From Sphingomonas psychrotolerans (GTDB lineage Bacteria > Pseudomonadota > Alphaproteobacteria > Sphingomonadales > Sphingomonadaceae), in the NCBI RefSeq assembly GCF_002796605.1, contig NZ_CP024923.1:3017001-3081000 (forward strand): 64,000 nt of DNA. The letters are read 5' to 3'. A program made the position numbers and the translations under genes. This document shows, piece by piece, positions 26,539-35,476 of this stretch. The notes under the pieces were generated by a model. That model saw only the letters and a program-made list of their open reading frames with translations. It had not been told where the DNA came from and searched no databases. Every line of letters starts with the position of its first letter. Position 1 is the first letter of the stretch.

Positions 26539-27060
26539 ATGAAGAAGTTCATCACCGCAGCCCTGCTGGCCGCCGTCGCCATGCCGGCGGTAGCGCTGCC
26601 GAGTGCGGCGAGCGCCCAGTCGCAGCGCGAGCTTCGCCGCGACCGTCAGGACATTCGCGAGGAGCAGCGCGAGCTGCGCGACGCCCGCCGTCGCGGTGAT
26701 CGCGGCGACATCCGCGAGGAGCGTCGCGACGTCCGCGAGGCTCGGCAGGAATATCGCGAGGATCTGCGCGACCGTAATCGCCGTTGGGGCGACAATGACT
26801 GGCGCGATTATCGCGGGCGCAATCGCGGCGTCTATGCCCGTGGCAATTGGCGCGCACCGTTCGGCTATACCCGATTTCGCACCGGCGTGCGGATCGCACC
26901 GAGCTATTGGGGTTCGCGCTATGTGATTGCCGATCCGTGGCGCTATCGCCTGCCGTCAGTCGGGCGCAGCCAGCGCTGGGTCCGCCATTATGATGACGTG
27001 CTGCTCATCGACACGCGTCGCGGCATCGTGATCCGGACGATCCCGGGTTTCTACCAGTAA
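26539..27060 (+). CDS. RcnB-like periplasmic protein
   Basis: A 173-residue exported protein of the RcnB family. The signal peptide is MKKFITAALLAAVAMPAVALPSAASAQ. A highly charged Arg/Asp/Glu helix follows (RELRRDRQDIREEQREL, residues about 30-85), then an aromatic, Tyr/Trp/Arg-rich domain (YWGSRYVIADPWRYRLP), ending HYDDVLLIDTRRGIVIRTIPGFYQ, typical of RcnB-type C-termini. E. coli RcnB affects nickel and cobalt efflux, but sphingomonad members are numerous and their role is not settled, so metal homeostasis is only a suggestion. TTTTGGAGG gives a strong ribosome site. A GC-rich hairpin follows. Confidence 0.85.
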   Translation: MKKFITAALLAAVAMPAVALPSAASAQSQRELRRDRQDIREEQRELRDARRRGDRGDIREERRDVREARQEYREDLRDRNRRWGDNDWRDYRGRNRGVYARGNWRAPFGYTRFRTGVRIAPSYWGSRYVIADPWRYRLPSVGRSQRWVRHYDDVLLIDTRRGIVIRTIPGFYQ

Positions 27061-27062
27061 AC

Positions 27063-27099
27063 CGAACGCCCCGGGGCGGCCGCGCCGCTCCGGGGTTCG
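27063..27099 (+). terminator. GC-rich hairpin after the RcnB-like gene
   Basis: The arms cgaacgccccgg (27063-27074) and ccggggttcg (27090-27099) pair with a two-base bulge, and a second palindromic stretch (gccgcgcc/ggcgcggc) follows. It lies between the RcnB-like gene and the convergent pbpC stop at 27212. No T-run follows, so termination is likely but not certain. Confidence 0.5.
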
Positions 27100-27211
27100 G
27101 CCGCGCCGATGCGGCGGCGCGGCCGGTGCCCGTGAGCACAGCCCCGAAAGGGATGGGACCGCGCGGATAACGCGCCGAAAGGCATTCCGCTCCCGAAGCA
27201 AAACCGTGTTT

Positions 27212-29437
27212 TCAGCGGATCGTGAAAAGGATCTGATCGACCACCCGGCCGCCGAGATCGACCAGCTTCAGCCGGTGCTGGCCGCGCTGCGGCAGGATCA
27301 ACGGTCGGGTGTCGGCGGTGCCGAGATCGTGCCGGTCGAGCAGCAGGCGATGGCCGGCAACCTCGCCCGCGACGGCGATGGCAAGGCGCTGGCGATCCAC
27401 CGGAATGTCAGGATCGAGCGCATAGACGCTGCCCGCCACTGGATTGACGATCCGTGGTCGTCGCGCCGCCGCGGGTGCTGAAGCGATTTCGCTGAGCCCG
27501 GTGCCCCGAATGAAATATTCGCGGCGCGGCTGCTCGATGCCGTCGGCGAAACGGATCGATCGCACCTCGACCCCGGGCGGTGGAGGCGACGCTTTGCCCG
27601 GAGCGGCGGCGTGGAGTGCCATCATGACGTCGCGCCAGACCGGTGCCGCGCCGCTGGTGCCCGACACCGCGCGCATAGGATCGCCTTCGAGATTGCCCAC
27701 CCATACGCCGACAGTGAAGCGGTCGCTGAACCCGACGCACCAATTGTCGCGCATTGCCTTGGACGTCCCGGTCTTGGCCGCGGCCCAGAACGGCAGGCGC
27801 AGCGCCGAATCGACTCCGAAGGTGCCGGCACGGGCATTGGGGTCGGCGAGCATATCGGCGACAATCCACGCGGCCTCTGGCGAAACGATCTCCCGCAGCC
27901 GCTCCTTCGGTGCTGCCGCAGTCAGCCGCAGCGGCGTCCAGCGCCCGCCGAGTGCAAGGCTGCGATAAGCGGCGACCTGCTCGATCAGGGTGACCTCGGC
28001 CGAACCCAGCGCCAGCGAATAGCCATAATATTGGCCGTCCTCGACCAGCCCGCGATAGCCGGTATCCCACAGCCGGTCGCGGAAGGCGTCGACCCCGGTG
28101 AGCAGCAAGGTGCGCACCGCGGGCACGTTGAGCGATCCCGCGAGCGCGATCCGCGCCGAGACCGGCCCCTTGAACGCATGATCGTAATTCTGTGGGACGT
28201 AGAGTCCCGAGGCCGTGTCGAGCTGGACCGGCGAATCGTCGAGGATCGAGGCCGCGGTCAGATACCCCTTCTCGATCGCCTGCGCGTAGAGGAACGGCTT
28301 CAGCGTCGATCCCGCCTGCCTGTATGCCGAGGCGCCGTCTACGGCCGCCGCGGTCGATTCGCCGCCGATCCCACCGACATAAGCGCGCACCTCGCCGCTC
28401 GCATTGTCCACGACGACCACCGCGCCATCGCGCGCGCGCGTCCCGCCCAGCCCCTCCAGCTGGCGCCGCAGCGCGGCGATCGCGACCGACTGGATGCGCG
28501 CGTCCAGCGTCGTGGTGATCCGCGCACCCGGCGTGTCGAGCAATCGCGCGGCGAGATGGGGCGCCAGCCCCGGATCGAGTGCGAGGCTGCGCGCTGGGCC
28601 GAGCATCGACGCGGCGGCGCCGGCGAAGCGGCTGCAATCCTTGTCCCGGCCGAGCGCACAGGCCCGCCGGGCGACTTCGGTCGATCCCGCACCCGGATTG
28701 GGGAGCAAGGCCGCGAGCAGCAACGCATCGTCGCGGGTGAGCGTAGCCGGGGTCTTGCCAAATAGACCGAGCGAGGCGGCGGCGATCCCCTGCGCCTCGC
28801 CGCGGAAGCCCGCGAGATTGAGATACGCCTCGAGAATCTGGTCCTTGCTCCATTCCGCCTCGAGGGCGCGCGCCGCCCGCATCTGCCGCAATTTGTCCCA
28901 GGTCCCGCGATGGCCCGGCGAGGCGAGGTCGGGCGCGAGATAAGCGGCGACCTGCATCGACAGCGTCGAGGCACCCCGCGCGCGCTTGCCTTCGATCCGG
29001 TCGCGCAACGCTCCGCCCAGTGCCCACCAGTCGACGCCCTTATGGCTGCGGAAGCGCCGGTCCTCCGCGGCGATCAGCGTGTCGCGCGCTACCGGCGCGA
29101 CATCGGCGAGCCGCACCCAGCCGAGCCGCCGCGCCTGATAGTCGACGCGACTGCTGTCGATCAGCCGGCCGTTGCGGTCGTAGAGCCACGCCTCGGACGG
29201 CTTCCAGCCGGCGACCACCACGTCGTAGCCGGGGAGCGGCGGCGGCCGCGTCACCCAGGACAGCGAAGCGAAGCTGCCGATGAGCAATGCCGCCGCCGCG
29301 AGCACCACGCGCATCGGCGTGAAGATGCCGCGCCAGCCGCGCGCGCGAACCGCGTCGCGCTGGCGTCGGCCCCATGCGGCGAGCGTTGGGGGAAAGTCGT
29401 CGATGCGGGTGATCAGGGTTTTGAGCTGCTGCCTCAT
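27212..29437 (-). CDS. pbpC: Penicillin-binding protein 1C
   Basis: A 741-residue bifunctional peptidoglycan synthase. A membrane anchor (VVLAAAALLIGSFASLSWV, residues about 43-62) precedes the GT51 glycosyltransferase domain, with AAEDRRFRSHKGVDWWA carrying catalytic Glu125 and RGASTLSMQVA. The transpeptidase domain shows the Ser motif GSTLKPF, SLN in AGSLNVPAVR and KTGTSKAMRDNW. A C-terminal BiPBP_C domain (residues about 650-741, RIVNPVAGSVYALDPDIP) is diagnostic of PBP1C. It lies 94 bases after the alpha-2-macroglobulin gene, the usual partner of PBP1C in Gram-negatives, where the two are thought to repair and defend the envelope. A REP-like repeat fills the gap. Confidence 0.95.
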   Translation of the reverse strand: MRQQLKTLITRIDDFPPTLAAWGRRQRDAVRARGWRGIFTPMRVVLAAAALLIGSFASLSWVTRPPPLPGYDVVVAGWKPSEAWLYDRNGRLIDSSRVDYQARRLGWVRLADVAPVARDTLIAAEDRRFRSHKGVDWWALGGALRDRIEGKRARGASTLSMQVAAYLAPDLASPGHRGTWDKLRQMRAARALEAEWSKDQILEAYLNLAGFRGEAQGIAAASLGLFGKTPATLTRDDALLLAALLPNPGAGSTEVARRACALGRDKDCSRFAGAAASMLGPARSLALDPGLAPHLAARLLDTPGARITTTLDARIQSVAIAALRRQLEGLGGTRARDGAVVVVDNASGEVRAYVGGIGGESTAAAVDGASAYRQAGSTLKPFLYAQAIEKGYLTAASILDDSPVQLDTASGLYVPQNYDHAFKGPVSARIALAGSLNVPAVRTLLLTGVDAFRDRLWDTGYRGLVEDGQYYGYSLALGSAEVTLIEQVAAYRSLALGGRWTPLRLTAAAPKERLREIVSPEAAWIVADMLADPNARAGTFGVDSALRLPFWAAAKTGTSKAMRDNWCVGFSDRFTVGVWVGNLEGDPMRAVSGTSGAAPVWRDVMMALHAAAPGKASPPPPGVEVRSIRFADGIEQPRREYFIRGTGLSEIASAPAAARRPRIVNPVAGSVYALDPDIPVDRQRLAIAVAGEVAGHRLLLDRHDLGTADTRPLILPQRGQHRLKLVDLGGRVVDQILFTIR

Positions 29438-29442
29438 ACCTC

Positions 29443-29520
29443 GTCATCCCGGCGAACGCCGGGATCTCGTACGGCTCTCGTCCCGCAATTGCCCGAGATC
29501 CCGGCCTTCGTCGGGATGAC
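29443..29520. repeat. REP-like inverted repeat inside the a2m-pbpC operon
   Basis: Two near-complementary 27-base arms (29443-29469 and 29494-29520, starting gtcatcccggcg and ending cgggatgac), each itself a small hairpin (cccggc/gccggg), form a REP-like element. A related copy lies at 41396-41477. It occupies almost the whole 94-base space between the macroglobulin stop and the pbpC start, so it is transcribed within a presumed operon and could modulate pbpC expression. Confidence 0.75.
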
Positions 29521-29531
29521 GAAGAAGGGTT

Positions 29532-32500
29532 TCACCGCTCCGCCACCGTCATTACCGCGTTGGGCAACTGCGCCCGGATCTCGGGCGAGTACATCGCCTC
29601 GACTCGCGTCGCCGGCAGACTAAACCGTCCCGAGGCATTGAGTCGCATCACGTACGAGATGGTGAAGCTCCCCCGCGGCACCCAGCCATAATAAGCCCGC
29701 CACGACCCTTGCCCGCGCTCGATCCAGTTGGGCGAGACACCCTCGGCAGTGCCCGCCTGCGCATTGAGCATCTCGGATTGCCCGCCGAGGCTGCCGATCA
29801 CCGTGGCGCCGGTCGGCACCGGATCGTTGATCACCACCCAGTTGCGCTCGGCCGAAGCCTCGACGCTGATTGTCACCTTGATCACGTCGCCGCGGGTGTG
29901 GCGCCCGGGCACCAGCCCCTGCACCACGCTGACCTGTTTGGTCATCTTGTAGCCCGCCATCAGCGGCTGGGTGAGCGGCACCGCTGCTTTTACGCGGACG
30001 AACGCCCACGGCCCGGCTCCGCCCGCCTGGCGCATCACCAGCGGCGTCGTCGCCGTCGGCAATGGCAGGCTGAAGCTGCGCTGCGGCTCGAGCAAAGGCC
30101 AGGGCCGGCTGACGCTGGCGCTGCCGAGGCTGGCGGTGGTCACCCCCGCAATCGCTTCGGCCGGATAGGCCGCCATGAATTTCCGCGCGGCGATCGTGCC
30201 CCACGCATTGCCGGTGGTGGTGCCCCAATGGCCGCGCTGCTGGCGCATCGCCACGCCGACCATCATCTTGGCGGAGTCATCCTGCCAGCCGGGGCGGCCG
30301 AGCGTCACCATCACCGCCTTGATCGCCGCCTCGTCGTCCGACGACATCAGCCACCACGGCATGTTGCCCTTGTCGCTGAGGTCGATCCGCGTGCCTTCAT
30401 AGACCAGCCGCGTGCGCAGCACCTTCTCGGCATCGGCGCGGAGCTGCGCGCCATTGGCGAGACCGGGCACCTTGCCCAACGCCGCGAGATAGTCGGCGAG
30501 CGACGAAGTCGGCATTTCGGCCGGCGCGATACCCAGCTGGCCGAGCATCGCGCCGGTCGCCGCACCCTGACGGGCGAGCGCCGAGAAGGCGGCGATCCGC
30601 TGGAGACGGACATCGCCATAATCCTCGCGACGCAGGCGGCCGTCGAGCACGGCCTTCATCGCGTCGATCGCCTTGGCGCGCGGCCCCTCGGGGAGCGGCA
30701 GTCCGGCCTCGGCAGTGATCGACAGGATATAGGCCGTGAGCGCCTCCGATCCCGCCCATTCGCCGGGGAAATAGCGCAGCAGCCCGTCAGCGTCCTGATA
30801 GGCGGGAAGCTCGCCGGCGATCCCGTTCCACATGCCGGTGTCACCGAGCGCGATCGCGCGCGAAGTGCGCTGTTCGAGGCAGCCATAGGGATAGGCCGAC
30901 ATATAGTCGCGCACCCCTTGCAGCGGCGGGGCGAGCGTGTCGGCGAGGCTGATGTCGACCATACCGAAGCCCGGCAAGGCCCCCGCCGGCGGCGCGATCG
31001 AGAAGCTGGTGCCTTCGCCGACCCGGGCGAGAGTCGCCGCCCAGGTCTCGACCGGCACCGCAGGGATCACGTCCTGCGCCACCGTCACCTTGTCGACTGC
31101 CTTGCCGTCGGCGGATTTCGCCGAGACCGTCCAGCTGAGCTTGCCCGCCGCGTTCGGCGCAGTGAGGTTCCAGCTCACCGGCGCGGCGCCGCCCGCCGGA
31201 ATCTCCACGGTCAGCGGCTTGCCCTGGGCAACCGCAGGCGTGAGCACGACCTCCGCCGTCACTCGCATCGGCTTGTCGGAGCCGTTGCGCAGCGTGAACA
31301 TCGCCCCGAACGTATCGCCGGTGCGCACCACCTGCGGCACGCCCGGATAGATGCTGAGATCCTGATGGGTGCGGACGTTCGCCTCGCCGGTGCCGAAATA
31401 TTGCGCGCCGTTGGTGGCGATCGCGACCAGCTTGAACGACGTCAGCGCATCCGAGAGCGGCACCTGCACCCGTGCGCGGCCCTTGCCGTCGAGCGGCACC
31501 TTGCCCTTCCAAAGCAATACCGGCTGAAAATTCTCGCGGTTGAGCCCGGAGAGATCGCCGCCGCCGCCGCCGCCGGCCTCGACGGCCTTCTTGCCGTAAT
31601 GGCGCTTGCCGACGACTTGCGTCTGCGCGGTCGAGGTCAGCACCGAGATCGGCCGATCGCCCATCATCGCGGTCAGCACGTCCCAGCTCTCATTGGGCGC
31701 GAGCTGGAGCAGGGCCTCGTCGACCGCGACGAACGCCACGTCCGCCTCGCGTGCCGGCGAGCCGTCGGGGTTCTTGACCTGCACGTCGACATTGGCGGTG
31801 TCGCGCGCGGCATAGGTCGCCTTCTCGGCCTTGACTGCGACGCCGAGGCGATGGCCTTCCCAGCCGACCTTCACCTTGGCGATGCCGAGCCGATAAGCGG
31901 GCTTGGCGAGATCGACCGTCGCGGTCGGCTTGCCGCCGTCCTGCGAGAAGGGCAGCCCCCAGTCGCGCGCGAGGCTCGATCCCCAGTTGGACAGGCCCGA
32001 CACGCGTCCACGCACCGCCATCACCGAGACATAGACGTCGGGCGCATAAGCGGCAGGCATCGGCACTTCGATCACCGGATCCTTGCCCGAGAGCCCGACA
32101 ACGAAGCTGGACAGCACGCCTTCGCGCTCGACGGTGACTAGCGCAGTCGCTTCGCGGAACGGCATGCGGACCTGGAATTTGGCGGTCTCGCCGGCTTTGT
32201 ATTCGAGCTGTTCGGGGATGACGTCCATCCGGTCGCCATTGTCCCCGCCGAACCACCAATCATCGTCGCCGACCAGCCAGGTCGAGCGCGTCGCCCGCGC
32301 AACATTGCCATTGGCGTCCTTGGTGGTCGCGACGGCATAGACTTCGCCCGACACGCCCGGGTCGAGCTGGCACGTGGCCAGCCCCTGCGCGTCGGTCGTC
32401 GCGGAGCAGGTCGCGCCCAGCTTCGTCGTCCTCATTTGGTTGTCATAGGCGTAGAAGCCACCGATCAGCCGGCGCCGTGCCGTCAGTATCTCGCGGCTGT

Positions 32501-35291
32501 ACAGCTCGACCGAAATCGCCTGATTGGCGAGCGGCTTGCCCGAAGTGTCGAGCGCGACAAAGCGCAGCCGCAGATCGTCCTGCTTCATCAGCCAGCCGTC
32601 GGTCTTGATGCCGAGCTGGACTGCGGAGGTGTAGATCGGGATGCGTCGCGACGCGGTCAGGATCTCGCCATTGGCGTCCTGATAATCCATCTCGATCTGC
32701 ATGTTGGTCGGCTGGTCGAGGCTCTTGGGCACCTCGATCGAAGTGCGCGCCGTGCCGTCGCCACCCAAGGTCACCGGCAAGGTCTGGGTCGGCGGCAGCG
32801 GAGTCGATTCCTCGTCGGTCTCGCTGTCGCCGTTCAACGGTTTGACGCCTTCGGTCAGTGCGCGGCCGCCGAAGCTGTAGCTGTCATAGCCGTCGGGCGT
32901 TGTCAGCCCTTCGAACCAGCCGACGCGCAATTCGACCGGCAGATTGCCCGCGCCGCCGCCAGAGAGATAGCCGACGAACAGATCGAGCGGCAACGTCGAG
33001 GGGCGCACCGCCGCCTCCTTCGGTCCCGCGACCGAAGCCTTCATCGTCGGAAGCTTGTATTCGTCCACCTTGAACGACTGGCTGGTGTAGACGACCTTCT
33101 CGTTTTCGGCCTCGTTGGTCACGACCTGGATGTCGTAATCGCCCATCTTGGCGCCTTGCGGCGCGGTCCATTCGGTCTCGCCGATGCCATTGGCGTCGAT
33201 CGTCAGCGGCAGATCGTATTTGGTGTCCGAACCGCGGTGCGAGAGGCGCAGCGTGCCCGTAAAGGCCGGCGAGGTGCCGAAACCGCTGGCGATCGGCTTG
33301 CGCACGATATGCTTCATGTGGACCGTCTCGCCCTGGCGGACGAGCGCGCGATCGAACACGGTGTGGAACACCTGCTCGGCCGCCGAATAGCCATAAGGCA
33401 GGTCGAAGTCGTACGGGCGGATGCCCTCGCCCCATTGGGTGAGCGTGAAGCTGAAATCGTCGGCCTTGCGCGCCGAGACCATCAGCGGCGAGCCGCTGTC
33501 ATTCTCGCAGCTCGAATAGGTTTCGGGCTCGGGCAGCCCGGCGGGGACACCCAGCCGACCCGAGGCATCCGTAGTGCCCTTTGCCAAAACCTGCCCTGTG
33601 CAGCTGTCGGTGATCCGCACTTCGGCGCTGCCGACGCCCTTGCCGCTGTCGAGCGCAGTGACCCAGACCAGCGAGGTGTCGCGGCCCCATTTGAAATGCA
33701 CGCTCATATTGGTGACGAGCGCGCCTGCGGCGACGTACCGCGGGGCGTTGCGGCCTAGCAGCGCGTTGCCCAGCCGCGGACTGGCGAGCTCGACGACATA
33801 GAATCCGGGCTTGGTCAGCGGGATTCCGACGACTTCGAAGTCCTTGCCTTTGCCCGGCAACGAGACCTGGAACGGCTTGCCGGTCGCCGGTGTCAGCAAC
33901 GGCTTCGCGCCGGTCTGGTTGATCCGGATCGTCTCTTCGCCGCGCTTGATGTCGTCGCTCTTGGTTTCGGCGGCATCGTCGATCGCGCGCAGCCATTTGG
34001 CGATCTCGCCGTCGCCACCCTCGACCTTGAGGCTCTGGCCGCCGACTGCCATCTGGGATCCGCCTAGCTGTCCCTCGACGTTGCGCACGGTGACCGGCAG
34101 CACGCCGCCCTCGGCCGCTTCGAGGATGCCGAAATCCGCGGCGAACTTCACCAAGGGCGGCGCCTCGTCGAAGCGCACGTCGAGCGGGAATCGCTCGGCG
34201 TTGGAGAGCTTGCGCCCGCTCTCGTCGGTGACATTGGCGGGAAGCGTCAGCTTGGCAGTGACCGCGGCGGGGAGCGGCGCCTTGAACTTGACGTCGGCGA
34301 TCACTGCCTTGCGCTTCTCCTCGTCGGAGAAGACCGGGGTCAGCGCCTTGCCGTCGGGCAAGGTGATGCGGATCGCCTCGGCCTGGGCGCGCGGGATCGG
34401 CGCCGAGAAACGCACCCATGCGTCCTGCACAGGGCTGCACCCTGCCTGCGCGTTGACCCGCGAACATTCGAAGCGCGCGGCGAACGGCTTGCGCACAGTG
34501 AAGTCGAAGCGCTGGTCGGTGCCCGCGACGCGGCCCGTGGCGCTGGCGATATCCTTGCTCCAGACCAATGCGACATCGCGCCCCGGCGGAAGCGGCCGGC
34601 GGCACTTGAGCGCGACGACGCTGGCAGTCGCTTTCGCGCGATCGGCGTCGCTGGCGGGGAGCGCCTTGGGCAAGCCCGCTTCCTCGAGGAAGCTCTGCAC
34701 AGCCCATTGATCGGTGCCGAGCCCGGCGAGCAGCTTGCCCGGAACATCGGCGGGGAGCACATCGACGGGAATCTTCTCGCCCACGCCGTCGACTGCGCAA
34801 TAGGCATGGGCACCGACCGAGGCGCGATCGGGCGCCAGATTGGCGGCGACGAGGAAGGTCTGGTCCTCCTCGATCTCGTTACCATAGCGGCTGGGCAGCA
34901 CCGCGCGGGCGATCGGGCCGCCGCTGTCGACGGTGAATTTGGTCTGGCCGGTCAGCGCATAGCCGGCGAGGCTCTTGAGCTTGTCCTTGAGCGTAAAGGT
35001 GCAGGTCACCCCGCCGGGGAGCGGGCTGGCAAATTCGTGGACGAAGGTCTGCTGGTCGACCCAGCGCCCTTCGCCGCCCACCGGGCATTCGACGGTGAAC
35101 GGCCCGGCCGCACGCGGGTCGCCGAGCGGCACCATCGGCTGGTTGAACCGCGCAGTGAACCGCTCGATCGCGCCGTCGCCGACGCCGGGCGTGGCCATTT
35201 CGACTTGCGGGCTGTTGTCGCCCATCGCGAGCGTCGCGCCGAGCGGCGCCGCGATCAGCGCCAGGATCCCGAGCCGGGCAACGAGCTTCAT
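29532..35291 (-). CDS. Alpha-2-macroglobulin family protein (YfhM-like)
   Basis: A 1919-residue bacterial alpha-2-macroglobulin, thought to trap proteases that enter the periplasm. The signal peptide is MKLVARLGILALIAAPLGATLA; unlike E. coli YfhM it has no lipobox cysteine, so it may be soluble. The N-terminal Ig-like (MG) domains are followed by the bait region and the thioester domain, where YPYGCLEQRTSRAIALG places the thioester Cys near residue 1471 with the required Gln, so the covalent trap looks functional. The C-terminal receptor-like domain ends SPEIRAQLPNAVMTVAER. The ATG at 35291 follows GGGGGAATT. It precedes pbpC as in other proteobacteria, and the pair is believed to serve envelope defence and repair. 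Confidence 0.95.
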   Translation of the reverse strand: MKLVARLGILALIAAPLGATLAMGDNSPQVEMATPGVGDGAIERFTARFNQPMVPLGDPRAAGPFTVECPVGGEGRWVDQQTFVHEFASPLPGGVTCTFTLKDKLKSLAGYALTGQTKFTVDSGGPIARAVLPSRYGNEIEEDQTFLVAANLAPDRASVGAHAYCAVDGVGEKIPVDVLPADVPGKLLAGLGTDQWAVQSFLEEAGLPKALPASDADRAKATASVVALKCRRPLPPGRDVALVWSKDIASATGRVAGTDQRFDFTVRKPFAARFECSRVNAQAGCSPVQDAWVRFSAPIPRAQAEAIRITLPDGKALTPVFSDEEKRKAVIADVKFKAPLPAAVTAKLTLPANVTDESGRKLSNAERFPLDVRFDEAPPLVKFAADFGILEAAEGGVLPVTVRNVEGQLGGSQMAVGGQSLKVEGGDGEIAKWLRAIDDAAETKSDDIKRGEETIRINQTGAKPLLTPATGKPFQVSLPGKGKDFEVVGIPLTKPGFYVVELASPRLGNALLGRNAPRYVAAGALVTNMSVHFKWGRDTSLVWVTALDSGKGVGSAEVRITDSCTGQVLAKGTTDASGRLGVPAGLPEPETYSSCENDSGSPLMVSARKADDFSFTLTQWGEGIRPYDFDLPYGYSAAEQVFHTVFDRALVRQGETVHMKHIVRKPIASGFGTSPAFTGTLRLSHRGSDTKYDLPLTIDANGIGETEWTAPQGAKMGDYDIQVVTNEAENEKVVYTSQSFKVDEYKLPTMKASVAGPKEAAVRPSTLPLDLFVGYLSGGGAGNLPVELRVGWFEGLTTPDGYDSYSFGGRALTEGVKPLNGDSETDEESTPLPPTQTLPVTLGGDGTARTSIEVPKSLDQPTNMQIEMDYQDANGEILTASRRIPIYTSAVQLGIKTDGWLMKQDDLRLRFVALDTSGKPLANQAISVELYSREILTARRRLIGGFYAYDNQMRTTKLGATCSATTDAQGLATCQLDPGVSGEVYAVATTKDANGNVARATRSTWLVGDDDWWFGGDNGDRMDVIPEQLEYKAGETAKFQVRMPFREATALVTVEREGVLSSFVVGLSGKDPVIEVPMPAAYAPDVYVSVMAVRGRVSGLSNWGSSLARDWGLPFSQDGGKPTATVDLAKPAYRLGIAKVKVGWEGHRLGVAVKAEKATYAARDTANVDVQVKNPDGSPAREADVAFVAVDEALLQLAPNESWDVLTAMMGDRPISVLTSTAQTQVVGKRHYGKKAVEAGGGGGGDLSGLNRENFQPVLLWKGKVPLDGKGRARVQVPLSDALTSFKLVAIATNGAQYFGTGEANVRTHQDLSIYPGVPQVVRTGDTFGAMFTLRNGSDKPMRVTAEVVLTPAVAQGKPLTVEIPAGGAAPVSWNLTAPNAAGKLSWTVSAKSADGKAVDKVTVAQDVIPAVPVETWAATLARVGEGTSFSIAPPAGALPGFGMVDISLADTLAPPLQGVRDYMSAYPYGCLEQRTSRAIALGDTGMWNGIAGELPAYQDADGLLRYFPGEWAGSEALTAYILSITAEAGLPLPEGPRAKAIDAMKAVLDGRLRREDYGDVRLQRIAAFSALARQGAATGAMLGQLGIAPAEMPTSSLADYLAALGKVPGLANGAQLRADAEKVLRTRLVYEGTRIDLSDKGNMPWWLMSSDDEAAIKAVMVTLGRPGWQDDSAKMMVGVAMRQQRGHWGTTTGNAWGTIAARKFMAAYPAEAIAGVTTASLGSASVSRPWPLLEPQRSFSLPLPTATTPLVMRQAGGAGPWAFVRVKAAVPLTQPLMAGYKMTKQVSVVQGLVPGRHTRGDVIKVTISVEASAERNWVVINDPVPTGATVIGSLGGQSEMLNAQAGTAEGVSPNWIERGQGSWRAYYGWVPRGSFTISYVMRLNASGRFSLPATRVEAMYSPEIRAQLPNAVMTVAER

Positions 35292-35476
35292 GGTACCGAA
35301 TTCCCCCAAAGGCGCCCGCACCCTAGCCTCGGAGAGGATTCACGCCAACGCCCAATTGACTGACTCCGAAACGGATTGAAATCGCCGCAGCCGCTTCCAA
35401 GTCAACTTGATCATTTAATAAACAACTCCGAAGATGACTGCATCCGAATCGGAGACATTGCGGTGCCTGGACGGTC

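Noticed and set aside
29709..32141. 810-residue plus-strand frame inside the macroglobulin gene
   Set aside because: Antisense to a gene with conserved thioester and domain order; composition is that of a GC-driven shadow.
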